Positions 10,835 to 20,255 of a DNA stretch of 64,000 bases are shown here, in pieces. Both the position numbers and the translations under genes were made by a program. Numbering within the stretch: the stretch's first letter is position 1; each line of letters opens with the position of its first letter. Source of the stretch: Blastococcus fimeti. Its GTDB lineage: Bacteria > Actinomycetota > Actinomycetes > Mycobacteriales > Geodermatophilaceae. The notes under the pieces were generated by a model. That model searched no databases and was not told the DNA's origin. It worked only from the letters and a program-made list of their open reading frames with translations. The stretch lies in contig FNAW01000003.1 in assembly GCA_900102115.1 (NCBI GenBank), positions 620,001 to 684,000 of the forward strand, given 5' to 3'.

Positions 10835-10883
10835 CCCCGCTTTTCCGCGGAAAGGCAGCCTGCCTTTCCGCGGAAAAGCGGGG
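10835..10883. terminator. perfect 23-bp-arm palindrome between convergent relA and cyclophilin genes
   Basis: The arms 10835-10857 and 10861-10883 are exact reverse complements with a 3-nt loop. Each arm contains the smaller palindrome TTTCCGCGGAAA. The element fills the space between the relA stop (ends 10833) and the cyclophilin stop (begins 10886, minus strand). It most likely stops transcription from both sides, although there is no clear U-tract. It could also be a dispersed repeat. Confidence 0.75.
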
Positions 10884-10885
10884 AG

Positions 10886-11662
10886 TCAGGCGGCGGGGGT
10901 CATCGCGGTGATGGTGACCGGCTCGGCCGGCGCGCCGTCCTGGCTGCCGTCGGCCACGCCCTTCGCCGCGATGGCGTCGAGCACGCCGAGCCCGGCCTCG
11001 TCGATCGTGCCGACGACGGTGTAGTTCGGGTTGCCCTCGAGGCTGTCGCCGTAGACCAGGAAGAACTGGCTGCCGTCGAAGCCCTGGCCGGAGTTGGCCA
11101 TGGCGATCGTGCCGCGGGGGTAGGTCTCGGTGCCGGTGGCCGCGGTCGGGTAGTCGAACGCAGCCCCGCCGCGCCCGGTGCCGCTCGGGTCGCCGCACTG
11201 GAGCACCTGGAGGCCAGGGCTGGTGGTGAGCCGGTGGCAGGCCGTGTCGTCGAAGAAGCCCTGCTCGGCGAGGTAGCTGATGGCGCCGGCCGCACAGGGG
11301 GCCGTCGCGCGGTCGAGCGTGAGGCCGATGTCGCCGGCGTCGGTGGACATGGTCAGCGCCTGCGTGCCGTCGGTCGGCGGGTTCCCGTCCGGCAGCCCGA
11401 CGTCGGTCAGGTTCGGGTTCGCCGAGGGGTCGGTGGCGACGTAGTCGCAGGTGCTCTCCGGCGCGGCGGCCTCGGGGTCCTCGTCGTCGCCGGAGAACAC
11501 GCCGCTGATCAGCAGCGCGGCGGCGACCACCACGACGGCCGCCAGGGCCGCGAGGGCGATGCCCAGGTTGCGGCGGCGCTTCTGGGTCTCCTCGGCGCGG
11601 CGCTCCAACTGGCGCTGGAGGTGGCGCTGGGCGGCCTCGCGGCGCTGCTTGTTCGTGGGCAC
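10886..11662 (-). CDS. membrane-anchored peptidyl-prolyl cis-trans isomerase (cyclophilin type)
   Basis: A 258-residue protein with GTG start preceded by a GAGGAG-like site. A basic cytoplasmic N-terminus (1-32) leads into one membrane helix (about 33-55), an acidic linker, and a cyclophilin domain (about 95-255) with RGTIAMANSGQGFDGSQFFL and NYTVVGTI. The catalytic-site HRL motif is seen in CHRLTTSPGLQVLQCGDP. It should assist folding of secreted proteins on the outer membrane face. Two cysteine pairs could be oxidised outside the cell. The gene is convergent with relA, a pairing I recall from other actinobacteria, and divergent from the MBL gene. Confidence 0.93.
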   Translation of the reverse strand: MPTNKQRREAAQRHLQRQLERRAEETQKRRRNLGIALAALAAVVVVAAALLISGVFSGDDEDPEAAAPESTCDYVATDPSANPNLTDVGLPDGNPPTDGTQALTMSTDAGDIGLTLDRATAPCAAGAISYLAEQGFFDDTACHRLTTSPGLQVLQCGDPSGTGRGGAAFDYPTAATGTETYPRGTIAMANSGQGFDGSQFFLVYGDSLEGNPNYTVVGTIDEAGLGVLDAIAAKGVADGSQDGAPAEPVTITAMTPAA

Positions 11663-11835
11663 GGTGCGAACTCCTCGGACGGACGGCTGCTCGGCGGGGC
11701 GGCTGGGCGGCGGGGCGGCGGCCCCGACAACGGGGCGCCGCTCGACGCGGTCGACGACGGAGTGTAGGTGGGCGGGCTGTCATGTCCCTGGATGCGCGCT
11801 GCCCTGGCACGCCTGCTCACGAGCGGGCGCCCGCG

Positions 11836-11841
11836 TAACCT
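11836..11841 (+). promoter_or_regulatory. -10 box for a leaderless MBL hydrolase mRNA
   Basis: TAACCT ends exactly 6 nt before the GTG at 11848, so transcription should begin at or next to the start codon. No Shine-Dalgarno sequence precedes the GTG. Confidence 0.5.
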
Positions 11842-11847
11842 GCACGG

Positions 11848-12531
11848 GTGCTCATCCGCTCGTTCCCTGCCGGTGCCTTCGGGACCAACTGCTATGCCGT
11901 CGCGTCCGGCCCCGGGCAGGAGTGCGTCGTCGTCGACCCGGGCATGGACGCCGTCGAGCCGCTGGCCCGCATGCTGGCCGACGACGGGCTCAAGCCGGTC
12001 GCCGTCGTGCTCACGCACGGCCACCTCGACCACACCTTCTCCGTGCTCCCGGTGTGCGAGGGCTACGACATCCCGGCCTACCTGCACCCGGACGACTTCG
12101 GGATGCTGTCGGACCCGATGCGCTGGCACGGCCCGCAGCTGGCGCCGCTGCTCGGCGGGCTGAAGCTGCCCGACCCGAGCGAGGTGGAGCGGCTGGACGA
12201 CGGCGCGGTGCTCTCCCTGGCCGGTGTCGACCTGACCGTGCGGCACGCGCCGGGGCACACCCAGGGGTCGGTGATGTTCTCCCTGGACCTGGGCGAGGCG
12301 CCGGGGCTGCTGGCCGGTGACGTGCTGTTCGCCGGGTCGGTGGGCCGGGTGGACCTGCCCGGCGGCTCGTGGGACGCGATGCTCACCTCGCTGCGCGACG
12401 TCGTCCTCCCGCTGGACGACGAGACGATCGTGCTGCCCGGCCACGGCCCGGCGACGACGATCGGCCGTGAGCGGGCCACCAACCCCTACCTGGCCGAGGC
12501 CGCGGCCGAGCCGAAGGGACGGGGTCTGTGA
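11848..12531 (+). CDS. MBL-fold metallo-hydrolase (glyoxalase II-like)
   Basis: A 227-residue single-domain metallo-beta-lactamase-fold enzyme. The metal motif THGHLDH is at residues 56-62, with further ligands in [15 protein letters not shown] and LPGHGPATT. This is the glyoxalase II-like subgroup that hydrolyses thioesters or similar small substrates; the substrate cannot be told from sequence. In many actinobacteria this gene lies between a cyclophilin gene and hisS, as here. GTG start, apparently leaderless. Confidence 0.9.
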   Translation: MLIRSFPAGAFGTNCYAVASGPGQECVVVDPGMDAVEPLARMLADDGLKPVAVVLTHGHLDHTFSVLPVCEGYDIPAYLHPDDFGMLSDPMRWHGPQLAPLLGGLKLPDPSEVERLDDGAVLSLAGVDLTVRHAPGHTQGSVMFSLDLGEAPGLLAGDVLFAGSVGRVDLPGGSWDAMLTSLRDVVLPLDDETIVLPGHGPATTIGRERATNPYLAEAAAEPKGRGL

Positions 12532-12610
12532 GAGCGACGGGCGAGCGAGCATCGCAGGGAGCGCCAGCGACCGAGGAGCGGAACGAGTCCGGAGCCGAAC
12601 GGGGAGCATT
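12532..12610 (+). repeat. 79-bp intergenic repeat before hisS (copy 1)
   Basis: The whole spacer between the MBL stop and the hisS start is nearly the same as the spacer at 44176-44254 before pyrB. Both contain GAGCGAGCATCGCAG, GAGCGCCAGCGA and CGAGGAGCGGAACGA in order, and GGAGCCGAAC near the end. Both are exactly 79 bp from stop codon to start codon. The 3' end supplies the ribosome binding site (GGGGAG, 12601-12606). Confidence 0.85.
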
Positions 12611-13873
12611 GTGTCGGGACTGACCGCACCGAAGGGCACCTTCGACACGCTGCCGCCGGACTCCGCCCGCTTCCTGGCGGTCCGGGACACCCTCACCGCG
12701 CCGCTGCGGCGGGCCGGCTACGGCTACGTCGAGACGCCGGTGTTCGAGGAGACGGCGGTCTTCTCCCGCGGGGTCGGGGAGTCCACCGACGTCGTCACGA
12801 AGGAGATGTACACCTTCGACGACCGCGGCGGCCGCTCCCTGACGCTGCGCCCCGAGCTCACCGCCGGGCTGATGCGCGCCTTCATCGAGCACCGCCTGCA
12901 CCTGGGCGCGCTGCCGGTGAAGCTCTGGACCGTCGGCTCGGCGTTCCGCTACGAGCGGCCGCAGGCCGGCCGCTACCGGCACTTCACCCAGGTGGACATG
13001 GAGGCGCTCGGCGTCGACGACCCGGCGCTGGACGCCGAGGTGGTGGCGCTCGGCGTGCAGGGCTTCCGCGACCTGGGGCTCACCGACTTCGAGCTGCTGC
13101 TGACCTCGCTGGGCGACGCCACCTGCCGCCCGCAGTACCGCGAGCTGCTGGTCGGGTTCCTGGCGAAGCTGGACCTGGACGAGGAGACGCGCCGGCGCGC
13201 GGAGATCAACCCGCTGCGGGTGCTCGACGACAAGCGCCCCGAGGTGCAGGCGCAGCTCGGGGACGCCCCGCTGATGGTCGACCACCTCTCGGACTCCACG
13301 AAGGCGCACTACGACGCCGTCCGCCAGCACCTGACCGACCTCGGCGTGACCTGGACCGAGGCGCCGCGGCTGGTCCGCGGGCTGGACTACTACACGAAGA
13401 CGACGTTCGAGTTCGTGCACAACGGGCTGGGGGCGCAGTCGGCGATCGGCGGTGGCGGCCGCTACGACGGGCTCTCGGCCGCGCTCGGTGGTCCGGACCT
13501 GTCGGGTATCGGCTACGCGGTGGGCGTCGACCGCACCCTGCTGGCGGTGCAGGCCGAGGGCCTCGACCTCGAGGCGACCGCCGGCGTGCAGGCGTTCGTC
13601 GTGCCGCTGGGCGCGGAGGCCAAGCGGCTGGCGGTGCGGCTGGTCGGGCAGTTGCGCCAGGCCGGGGTCGCCGCCGACACCGTCTACGGCGACCGCGGGC
13701 TCAAGGGCGCGATGAAGGCCGCCGACCGATCCGGCGCCACGCACGTCCTGGTCATCGGCGAGCGCGACCTGGCCGAGGGCGTCGGGCAGCTCAAGGACAT
13801 GCGCACCGGGGAGCAGAACGCCGTCCCGGTGGGCGAGCTGTTCGAGCGGCTGCGTGCGAGCGTGGGGGAGTGA
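12611..13873 (+). CDS. hisS: histidyl-tRNA synthetase
   Basis: A 420-residue class II synthetase starting at GTG 12611, 4 nt after GGGGAG. It charges tRNA-His. Motif 2 lies around [19 protein letters not shown], the HisA signature is [15 protein letters not shown], motif 3 is [10 protein letters not shown] with [12 protein letters not shown], and a C-terminal anticodon-binding domain (VFVVPLG-like) follows. Length matches the family. The frame is open upstream, but that part is the intergenic repeat. It is followed at once by an aldo/keto reductase gene. Confidence 0.96.
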   Translation: MSGLTAPKGTFDTLPPDSARFLAVRDTLTAPLRRAGYGYVETPVFEETAVFSRGVGESTDVVTKEMYTFDDRGGRSLTLRPELTAGLMRAFIEHRLHLGALPVKLWTVGSAFRYERPQAGRYRHFTQVDMEALGVDDPALDAEVVALGVQGFRDLGLTDFELLLTSLGDATCRPQYRELLVGFLAKLDLDEETRRRAEINPLRVLDDKRPEVQAQLGDAPLMVDHLSDSTKAHYDAVRQHLTDLGVTWTEAPRLVRGLDYYTKTTFEFVHNGLGAQSAIGGGGRYDGLSAALGGPDLSGIGYAVGVDRTLLAVQAEGLDLEATAGVQAFVVPLGAEAKRLAVRLVGQLRQAGVAADTVYGDRGLKGAMKAADRSGATHVLVIGERDLAEGVGQLKDMRTGEQNAVPVGELFERLRASVGE

Positions 13874-14853
13874 TGGAGCAGCGGCCGCTCGGGCGGACCG
13901 GCGCCGAGGTCGGCGTGGTCGGCCTCGGTACCTGGCAGCTGGGCGGCGACTGGGGCGACGTCTCCGAGGACGCCGCCGCCGACGTGCTGGACGCAGCCCT
14001 GGATGCGGGCGTCACGCTGCTGGACACCGCCGACGTGTACGGCGACGGGCGCTCGGAGGAGCGGATCCGGAGAGCGCTCGCCGCGCGGTCGGACCGGCCG
14101 TTCGTCGCGACCAAGGCCGGCCGCCGCGCCGACCCGTTCGAGGCGGGGCAGTACACCCCGGAGAACCTGCGGGCCTGGATCGACCGGTCCCGCCGGAACC
14201 TCGGCGTCGAGACCCTCGACCTCGTCCAGCTGCACTGCCCGCCGACCGCCGTCTACTCCGACCAGCGGGTGTACGACGCGCTCGACGCCCTCGTCGAGGA
14301 CGGCGCGATCGCCGCGTACGGCGTCTCGGTCGAGACCGTCACCGAGGGCCTGACCGCGCTGCAGCACCCCGGCGTCGCCTCGATCCAGGTGGTGCTCAAC
14401 GCCTTCCGCCGCAAGCCGCTGGAGGAGCTGCTGCCCGCCGCCGCCCGGGCCGGCGTCGGCGTGCTCGCCCGCGTGCCGCTGGCCAGCGGCCTGCTGACCG
14501 GGAAGTACGACGAGTCGACGACGTTCGCCGCCGACGACCACCGGAACTTCAACCGCCGCGGCGAGGCCTTCGACGTCGGCGAGACGTTCGCGGGCGTGCC
14601 CTTCGAGGTCGGCGTGGCCGCCGCCCGCGAGGTCGCCGCGATCGCCGGCGACGTCGACACCGCCGCCTTCGCGCTGCGCTGGGTGATCGACCAGCCCGGC
14701 GTCACCGCCGTCATCCCCGGCGCGCGCAGCGTCCAGCAGGTCCGCGGCAACGTCGCCGCGGCCGCGCTGCCGCCCCTGGCCGACACCCAGCTCTCCGACC
14801 TCGAGCGGCTGTACGACGAGCGCATCCGGGCGCACGTGCACGACCGCTGGTAA
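13873..14853 (+). CDS. aldo/keto reductase
   Basis: A 326-residue (alpha/beta)8 oxidoreductase that should reduce aldehydes or ketones with NADPH. The catalytic tetrad is visible: Asp51, Tyr56 (DTADVYGDG), Lys81 (ATKAG) and His121 (LVQLHCPP). The C-terminal cofactor loop is [14 protein letters not shown]. The start is either ATG 13873 or GTG 13870, which overlaps the hisS stop; GGGGGAG at 13864-13870 is very close to both, so I cannot decide. It lies between hisS and aspS. The substrate is unknown. Confidence 0.9.
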   Translation: MEQRPLGRTGAEVGVVGLGTWQLGGDWGDVSEDAAADVLDAALDAGVTLLDTADVYGDGRSEERIRRALAARSDRPFVATKAGRRADPFEAGQYTPENLRAWIDRSRRNLGVETLDLVQLHCPPTAVYSDQRVYDALDALVEDGAIAAYGVSVETVTEGLTALQHPGVASIQVVLNAFRRKPLEELLPAAARAGVGVLARVPLASGLLTGKYDESTTFAADDHRNFNRRGEAFDVGETFAGVPFEVGVAAAREVAAIAGDVDTAAFALRWVIDQPGVTAVIPGARSVQQVRGNVAAAALPPLADTQLSDLERLYDERIRAHVHDRW

Positions 14854-14882
14854 CCCACCCACCACCCGAGAGGCCACATCCC

Positions 14883-16628
14883 TTGCTCCGCACCCACGAC
14901 GCCGGCGCCCTCCGCGCCGCCGACGCCGGCACCACCGTCACCCTGGCCGGCTGGGTCGCCCGTCGCCGCGACCACGGTGGGGTGGTCTTCCTCGACCTGC
15001 GGGACGCGTCCGGCTACGTGCAGGTCGTCGTCCGCGAGGAGGAGGCGCACGCGCTGCGCAACGAGTACTGCGTGCTCGTCACCGGCGAGGTGCGCCGCCG
15101 TCCCGAGGGCAACGAGAACCCCGACCTGCCCACCGGCGAGATCGAGGTGGCGACGACGGAGCTGCGCGTGCTCTCCTCGGCCGCCCCGCTGCCGTTCCCC
15201 ATCGAGACCGACCAGGCCGCCTCGGACGACGTCCGCTACAAGTACCGCTACCTGGACCTGCGCCGGCAGGGCCCCGCGCGGGCCATGCGGCTGCGCTCGG
15301 AGGTCAGCCGCGTCGCCCGCGCCGTCATGCACGAGCACGGCTTCGCCGAGGTGGAGACGCCGTCGCTGACCCGCTCGACGCCCGAGGGCGCGCGCGACTT
15401 CGTCGTCCCCGTGCGGCTGCAGCCGGGCAAGTGGTACGCGCTCCCGCAGTCTCCCCAGCTGTTCAAGCAGCTGCTGATGATCGGCGGCCTGGAGCGGTAC
15501 TACCAGATCGCCCGCTGCTTCCGGGACGAGGACTTCCGCGCCGACCGGCAGCCGGAGTTCACCCAGCTGGACTTCGAGATGAGCTTCGTGGAGCGCGACG
15601 ACGTGCTGGCGATCGCCGAGGACGTCGTCCGGGCGCTGTGGCGCGAGCTGGCGTCCTACGAGGTGCCCGAGATCCCGCGGATGACCTACCGCGAGGCCAT
15701 GGACCGGTTCGGCTCCGACAAGCCCGACCTGCGCTTCGGCGTCGAGCTCACCGAGCTGACTGACTACTTCGCCGAGACTCCGTTCCGCGTCTTCCAGGCG
15801 CCCTACGTGGGTGCCGTGGTCATGCCCGGCGGGGGCTCGCAGCCGCGGCGGGCCTTCGACGCCTGGCAGGACTGGGCGAAGTCCCGCGGCGCCCGTGGGC
15901 TGGCCTACGTGACGATCGCCGAGGACGGCACGCTCGGTGGCCCGGTCTCGAAGAACATCTCCGAGGCCGAGCGCGACGGGCTGCTCGAGGCCGTCGGCGC
16001 GAAGCCCGGCGACTGCGTGTTCTTCGCCGCGGGCCAGCGACGCTCCTCGCAGGAGCTGCTGGGCGCCGCGCGCAACGAGATCGCCAAGCGGCTGGAGCTC
16101 ATCGAGCCCGGCTCCTGGTCCTTCCTGTTCGTCGTCGACTTCCCGATGTTCGAGGAGACCGAGGACGGCGACTGGACGTTCATGCACCACCCGTTCACCT
16201 CGCCCACGCCCGAGTGGCGGGACCGGTTCGCCGAGGACAGGGGCGCGGCCCTGTCCGACGCCTACGACATGGTGATCAATGGCAACGAGGTCATGAGCGG
16301 CTCGGTGCGTATCCACGACGCCGACCTGCAGGAGCGGGTGTTCGAGACCCTCGGCATGTCCCGCGAGGAGGCCCGTGAGCGGTTCGGGTTCTTCCTCGAG
16401 GCGTTCGCCTACGGCCCGCCGCCGCACGCCGGTGCCGCCCTGGGCTGGGACCGGCTCACCGCGCTGCTGACCGGCGTGGACTCGATCCGCGAGGTCATCG
16501 CCTTCCCGAAGACCGGGGCCGGCTTCGACCCGCTCACCGGGGCGCCGACGCCGATCAGCGACGCCCAGCGCCGCGAGGCGGGGATCGACGCGAAGCCCGA
16601 GGAGCCCGCGGAGGCCGACCCGTCATGA
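14883..16628 (+). CDS. aspS: aspartyl-tRNA synthetase (probably also Asn-charging)
   Basis: A 581-residue class IIb synthetase. The start is taken as TTG 14883, because GAGAGG lies at 14868-14873 with 9-nt spacing and the product then begins [14 protein letters not shown], the usual actinobacterial N-terminus. There is an OB-fold anticodon domain (to about 110), motif 2 with [19 protein letters not shown], a GAD insertion domain, and motif 3 in [15 protein letters not shown]. Whether it is strictly Asp-specific cannot be told. It overlaps the next gene by 4 bp (ATGA). Confidence 0.95.
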   Translation: MLRTHDAGALRAADAGTTVTLAGWVARRRDHGGVVFLDLRDASGYVQVVVREEEAHALRNEYCVLVTGEVRRRPEGNENPDLPTGEIEVATTELRVLSSAAPLPFPIETDQAASDDVRYKYRYLDLRRQGPARAMRLRSEVSRVARAVMHEHGFAEVETPSLTRSTPEGARDFVVPVRLQPGKWYALPQSPQLFKQLLMIGGLERYYQIARCFRDEDFRADRQPEFTQLDFEMSFVERDDVLAIAEDVVRALWRELASYEVPEIPRMTYREAMDRFGSDKPDLRFGVELTELTDYFAETPFRVFQAPYVGAVVMPGGGSQPRRAFDAWQDWAKSRGARGLAYVTIAEDGTLGGPVSKNISEAERDGLLEAVGAKPGDCVFFAAGQRRSSQELLGAARNEIAKRLELIEPGSWSFLFVVDFPMFEETEDGDWTFMHHPFTSPTPEWRDRFAEDRGAALSDAYDMVINGNEVMSGSVRIHDADLQERVFETLGMSREEARERFGFFLEAFAYGPPPHAGAALGWDRLTALLTGVDSIREVIAFPKTGAGFDPLTGAPTPISDAQRREAGIDAKPEEPAEADPS

Positions 16629-17713
16629 CCCTCCGCGCCCGCACCCTGCTCGGACCCGGCCCGTCGAACCCGTACCCGGAGGCGCAGGCCGCGCTCGGCT
16701 TCCCGCTGCTCGGCCACCTCGACCCGCTGTTCCTGCAGGTCCTGGACGAGACGTCCGATCGGCTGCGGCAGGTCTTCGGGACGGCGAACCGGCGCACGCT
16801 GCCGCTCTCGGCGACCGGGTCCGCGGGCATGGAGGCGGCGTTCGTCAACACCGTGGGGCCCGGCGACGTCGTCGTCGTCGCGGTGAACGGGCTGTTCGGG
16901 CAGCGCATGGTCGAGGTCGCGTCGCGCTGCGGGGCCGAGGTCGTGGCCGTGGAGCACGAGTGGGGGCAGCCGGTCGACGCCGAGCGGGTCCTCGCCGCGC
17001 ACCCGGCGCCGAAGCTGATCGCCGCGGTGCACGCGGAGACCTCCACGGGCGTGCTCTCCGACCTCGAGCCGCTGGCCGCCGGCAAGGGCGACGCGCTGCT
17101 GCTGGCCGACTGCGTCACCTCGCTCGGCGGCATCCCGGTGCGGCTGGACGAGTGGGGCGTAGACCTCGCCTACTCCGGGTCGCAGAAGTGCCTCGGCGTC
17201 CCCCCGGGGCTCGCGCCGTTCACCATCTCCGACCGGGCGTGGGCGCGCCGGATCGAGCGACCGCAGAGCTGGTACCTCGACCTCGGGCTGCTCGGTGGGT
17301 ACGCGGGGGAGGCGGCAGGGTCGGGGCGGACCTACCACCACACCGCGCCCACCGGCATGGTCGTCTCGCTGCACGCGGGCCTGGGCCGGATCCTCGAGGA
17401 GGGGCTGGACGCCGTCCACGCCCGGCACGCCGAGGCCGGCCGGCTGCTGCACGAGGGGCTGGCAGCGCTCGGGCTGGAGCTCTTCGCCGCCGAGGGTTCT
17501 CGACTGCCCGAGCTGACCACCGTCCGGGTGCCCGAGGGCGTGGACTCCGCGGCCGTGCGGGCCGAGCTGCTCGAGCGCTACGACCTGGAGATCGGCGCGG
17601 GCGCGGGTGCCTTCGCGACGTCGGTGTGGCGGATCGGGCTCATGGGCCCCAACGCCGCCCCCGACCGCGTCGCCCTCGTCCTCGCCGCCCTGGGGGACGT
17701 CCTCTCCCGCTGA
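16625..17713 (+). CDS. class V PLP aminotransferase (alanine-glyoxylate / serine-pyruvate type)
   Basis: A 362-residue aminotransferase. [11 protein letters not shown] is the family's N-terminal substrate-loop signature. [11 protein letters not shown] binds the cofactor phosphate, HAETSTGV and ADCVTSLGG are core motifs, and SGSQKCLG carries the PLP lysine (Lys188). Relatives move amino groups between alanine or serine and glyoxylate, or act in ureidoglycine use; the exact pair is unknown. It is coupled to aspS by a 4-bp overlap and is the last gene before the accessory region. Confidence 0.9.
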   Translation: MTLRARTLLGPGPSNPYPEAQAALGFPLLGHLDPLFLQVLDETSDRLRQVFGTANRRTLPLSATGSAGMEAAFVNTVGPGDVVVVAVNGLFGQRMVEVASRCGAEVVAVEHEWGQPVDAERVLAAHPAPKLIAAVHAETSTGVLSDLEPLAAGKGDALLLADCVTSLGGIPVRLDEWGVDLAYSGSQKCLGVPPGLAPFTISDRAWARRIERPQSWYLDLGLLGGYAGEAAGSGRTYHHTAPTGMVVSLHAGLGRILEEGLDAVHARHAEAGRLLHEGLAALGLELFAAEGSRLPELTTVRVPEGVDSAAVRAELLERYDLEIGAGAGAFATSVWRIGLMGPNAAPDRVALVLAALGDVLSR

Positions 17714-17724
17714 CCCCGCTCCCC

Positions 17725-17798
17725 AGTCGATCATCGTCTCCGAGTTCGCCGAGGCGGCGTGTCATGCCGTGTCGCGTGCACCGAGGCGATGATCAACT
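17725..17798. repeat. 74-bp imperfect hairpin repeat, copy A
   Basis: The ends form an inverted repeat (AGTCGATCATCGTCTC against GAGGCGATGATCAACT, two mismatches in 16), with a shared inner GGCGGCGTGTC and GTCGCGTGCAC. It matches copy B (18754-18827) at 63 of 74 positions without gaps, in the same orientation. It lies between two convergent genes and covers the last 6 bp, including the stop, of the DUF559-like gene. It could act as a bidirectional terminator or be one end of a mobile cassette. Confidence 0.85.
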
Positions 17799-18665
17799 GG
17801 GTTGCCATCCGCGGCTGATGAGGGCGCGGGTGGTTCGGTCCACGATGGCGTCCGGCCCTCCGACGTGACGGCCGGCGAAGCGGAGCACGAGCCAGCCATC
17901 GGCGGCCATGAGCGAGTAGCGGTCGACGTCGCGTCCGAACTGGTCGAGGTCCGCGTGCTGACGCCCCTCGTACTCGAGAGCCACCTTCCACCGGCTGTAG
18001 CCGAGGTCCGCGTGGACGACGGTGCGGCCCCACCGGTCCATGACGGGCATCTGGACCTCCGGTTCCGGTAACCGGCTCGTGAGCAGCCAGTAGCGCATGA
18101 GGCTCTCCGGTGGCGAGGCCGCCTTGCCGGTGAGGCGGGGGCCCCACAGCCGGGCACGGACGACCCCGCGAACCCGGTCGGCCCGGGCCAACCGCTCCGC
18201 GAGCGACGCGGCGTCGAGGGCGCCCTGCCGCATGAGCGCGTCCCCCAACGGCAGCAGATCCCACGGAGGCAGGCGGGCGGCCAGGTCGAGGAACGTCTGT
18301 GCTCCCGAGGTGATGCGCAGGCCGGCGTGCTCGGCGACGTCGACGCCCGCGAGGTTGCGCGCGTGCACGGTGATCCCGTCGAACTGGGGCAGGACGCGGC
18401 GCGGGGTCATGACGGCGTGGATCTCTTGCCGCGAGGGGCACGGCGCCCCCACCAACGCCGCTGCCGTCTGCAGGCCAAAGGCGGCATCTGCGGGCAGCCG
18501 AGCGGACCACGCCCGGCACCTCGCCGCGAGGTCGGGTTCCAGTGCTCGGGAGACGAAGAGCCCCCGTGCGATCTCCAGCCCGTCGGTGCGGATCTGGGAT
18601 CGGGTCGCCCCGAGGCTGCGTGCCTGCCGCCAGGTGTAGGTGCCGTCCAGCCGGATGCCGTCCAT
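17793..18665 (-). CDS. AbiEi-antitoxin-like protein with C-terminal DUF559 (Vsr-fold) domain
   Basis: A 290-residue protein. The N-terminus (TWRQARSLGATRSQIRTDGL) resembles the winged-helix AbiEi antitoxin domain. The C-terminus (about 190-285) resembles DUF559, an endonuclease-like fold related to Vsr, with VVHADLGY, VALEYEGRQH and RYSLMAADGWLVLRF. The acidic D and E-x-E positions and the following QH suggest a possible nuclease core. Such genes are common, often solitary, in actinobacteria, and their role is unproven. No partner toxin gene is next to it. Both flanks carry the same 74-bp hairpin repeat. The start is ATG 18665. Confidence 0.7.
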   Translation of the reverse strand: MDGIRLDGTYTWRQARSLGATRSQIRTDGLEIARGLFVSRALEPDLAARCRAWSARLPADAAFGLQTAAALVGAPCPSRQEIHAVMTPRRVLPQFDGITVHARNLAGVDVAEHAGLRITSGAQTFLDLAARLPPWDLLPLGDALMRQGALDAASLAERLARADRVRGVVRARLWGPRLTGKAASPPESLMRYWLLTSRLPEPEVQMPVMDRWGRTVVHADLGYSRWKVALEYEGRQHADLDQFGRDVDRYSLMAADGWLVLRFAGRHVGGPDAIVDRTTRALISRGWQPS

Positions 18666-18753
18666 GGCGGGACGCTCGCTCCGTCGGGCGGTGCAGCGGG
18701 AGCGCCCGAGAGGATCTGTGGAACCACGCGCCCCTGTGGATGCCGACCCTTGC

Positions 18754-18827
18754 AGTTGATCATCGTCTGCGTGCCCGCTGAGGCGGCGTGTCCGGCTGTG
18801 TCGCGTGCACGGAGACGATGATCAACT
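18754..18827. repeat. 74-bp imperfect hairpin repeat, copy B
   Basis: The ends are a perfect 15-bp inverted repeat (AGTTGATCATCGTCT / AGACGATGATCAACT). Pairing continues inward through CGTGC and CGC after single mismatches. It is 85% identical to copy A on the other side of the DUF559-like gene. Unlike copy A it sits in a divergent intergenic region, where a terminator is not expected. The rest of the 243-bp gap (18666-18908) shows only the CAGACT box of the next gene. Confidence 0.85.
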
Positions 18828-18896
18828 CGGGGGCGGCGGCGGGGAGCGGCTGGGGGAGCGGCGGGCGGGAGGGGCCCGCTGGGGCGGCACCGGTGC

Positions 18897-18902
18897 CAGA
18901 CT
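18897..18902 (+). promoter_or_regulatory. -10-like box CAGACT for leaderless hydrolase-cyclase gene
   Basis: CAGACT ends 6 nt before GTG 18909. The same hexamer and the same 6-nt spacing precede the other cyclase gene (25292-25297, minus strand). Confidence 0.45.
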
Positions 18903-18908
18903 CGCGGC

Positions 18909-20237
18909 GTGGTGCCGACGCGCTACGCCCGGAGCGGGAGCCTGTCCATCGCCTACCAGGTGGTCGGGCAGGGTCCGCTCGACCTGGTGGCCGCTCCGGG
19001 GTTCATCTCGCACCTGGACTGGAACTGGCAGGAGCCCGAGCTGCGGGGGTTCCTGGAGCGCCTCACCGAGTTCACCCGGCTGATCCTGTTCGACAAGCGG
19101 GGCACCGGGCTGTCCGACCCCGTGCCCGGTCCTGCGACGCTGGAGGAGCGCACCGCGGACCTCGCGGCCGTCATGGACGCCGCCGGGTCGGAGCGCGCCG
19201 CGATCCTCGGCATCTCGGAGGGCGGCGCCATGGCGATGCTGTTCGCCGCGCAACGTCCCGAGCGGGTCTCGTCGCTGGTGCTCTACGGCGCCTTCCCGCG
19301 GATCACCGAGGCGCCCGGGTTCCCGTCGGGGGTCGACGCCGGGGTCATGGCCGGGATGCTGGACCGGCTGATCGAGCACTGGGGCGAGGGCGCCGGTCTC
19401 TCCGCCTGGGCGCCGAGCCGGCGGCGCGATCCCGCGCTCCGGTCCTGGTGGGGGACGCTGCAGCGCATGGGGGCCAGTCCCGGCATGGCCCGCGGGCTGG
19501 TGGGTCACTACCAGGATCTGGACATGCGGGACGTGCTGCCCGCCGTCCGGGTGCCGGCCCTCGTCCTGCACCGGCGCGGCGACCGGATGGTCCCGATCGC
19601 CGTGGCCCGCTACCTCGCCGAGCACCTCCCCGACGCGCGGCTGGTCGAGCTCGAGGGCGCCGACCACCTGTTCTTCGTCGGCGACACCGAGACGCCGCTG
19701 GCCGAGATCGAGGAGTTCCTCACCGGGTACCGCCCGGCGCCGACGCCGGTGAACACCGTGCTGGCCACCGTGCTGTTCGTGGACGTCGCCGGGTCCACCG
19801 AGCTCGTCGCGGAGGTCGGCGACCTCGTGTGGGCCGGCATCCGCGAGCGCTTCCTCGCCCTGGCGCGCGGCGCGCTGCTCCGCTTCGGCGGGGTCGAGGT
19901 CGACGTCGCCGGCGACGGCCTGCTGGCGACCTTCGACGGCCCCATCCGGGCCATCCGCTGCGCGCTGGCGCTGCGCGAGGCCACCGACGGCGCCGGACTC
20001 CGGGTGCGGGTCGGGGTGCACGCCGGGGAGGTGCAGCGGCTCGGCGGCGGCCAGGTCGCCGGGCTCGCCGTGCACATCGGCGCGCGGGTGATGGCCGAGG
20101 CCGAGCCGGGCGAGGTGCTGGTGTCCGGCACGGTCAAGGACCTCGTCATCGGCTCGGGGCTGGCCTTCGCCGACCGGGGGACGCGTCCGCTCCGAGGTGT
20201 GCCGGGCACCTGGCCGCTGTTCGCCGTCGCCGGCTGA
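18909..20237 (+). CDS. alpha/beta-hydrolase fused to class III nucleotidyl cyclase domain
   Basis: A 442-residue soluble fusion. Residues 1-275 are an alpha/beta-hydrolase with nucleophile Ser103 (GISEGG), Asp225 (GDRMVP) and His253 (GADHLFF). Residues 280-442 are a class III cyclase domain with metal aspartates Asp292 (LFVDVAGST) and Asp336 (VAGDGLLATF). The position that normally holds the base-selecting Lys reads Asp332, and the usual Asn of GDxVN is His in LAVHIGARV, so cAMP production is doubtful. A small molecule hydrolysed or bound by the first domain may control the second. The GTG start is supported by the CAGACT-N6-GTG layout; GTG 18912 is also possible. It heads a cluster of nucleotide-signalling genes. 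Confidence 0.85.
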   Translation: MVPTRYARSGSLSIAYQVVGQGPLDLVAAPGFISHLDWNWQEPELRGFLERLTEFTRLILFDKRGTGLSDPVPGPATLEERTADLAAVMDAAGSERAAILGISEGGAMAMLFAAQRPERVSSLVLYGAFPRITEAPGFPSGVDAGVMAGMLDRLIEHWGEGAGLSAWAPSRRRDPALRSWWGTLQRMGASPGMARGLVGHYQDLDMRDVLPAVRVPALVLHRRGDRMVPIAVARYLAEHLPDARLVELEGADHLFFVGDTETPLAEIEEFLTGYRPAPTPVNTVLATVLFVDVAGSTELVAEVGDLVWAGIRERFLALARGALLRFGGVEVDVAGDGLLATFDGPIRAIRCALALREATDGAGLRVRVGVHAGEVQRLGGGQVAGLAVHIGARVMAEAEPGEVLVSGTVKDLVIGSGLAFADRGTRPLRGVPGTWPLFAVAG

Positions 20238-20255
20238 AGCGGGCGCCGAGCCGCT

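Noticed and set aside
17793..18665. Complete toxin-antitoxin pair around the AbiEi-like gene
   Set aside because: No neighbouring nucleotidyltransferase (AbiEii) or other toxin-like gene; flanking genes are an aminotransferase and the hydrolase-cyclase.
17725..18827. Insertion sequence with terminal inverted repeats
   Set aside because: The two 74-bp elements are direct copies of a hairpin and the gene between is not a transposase; no target-site duplication is evident.
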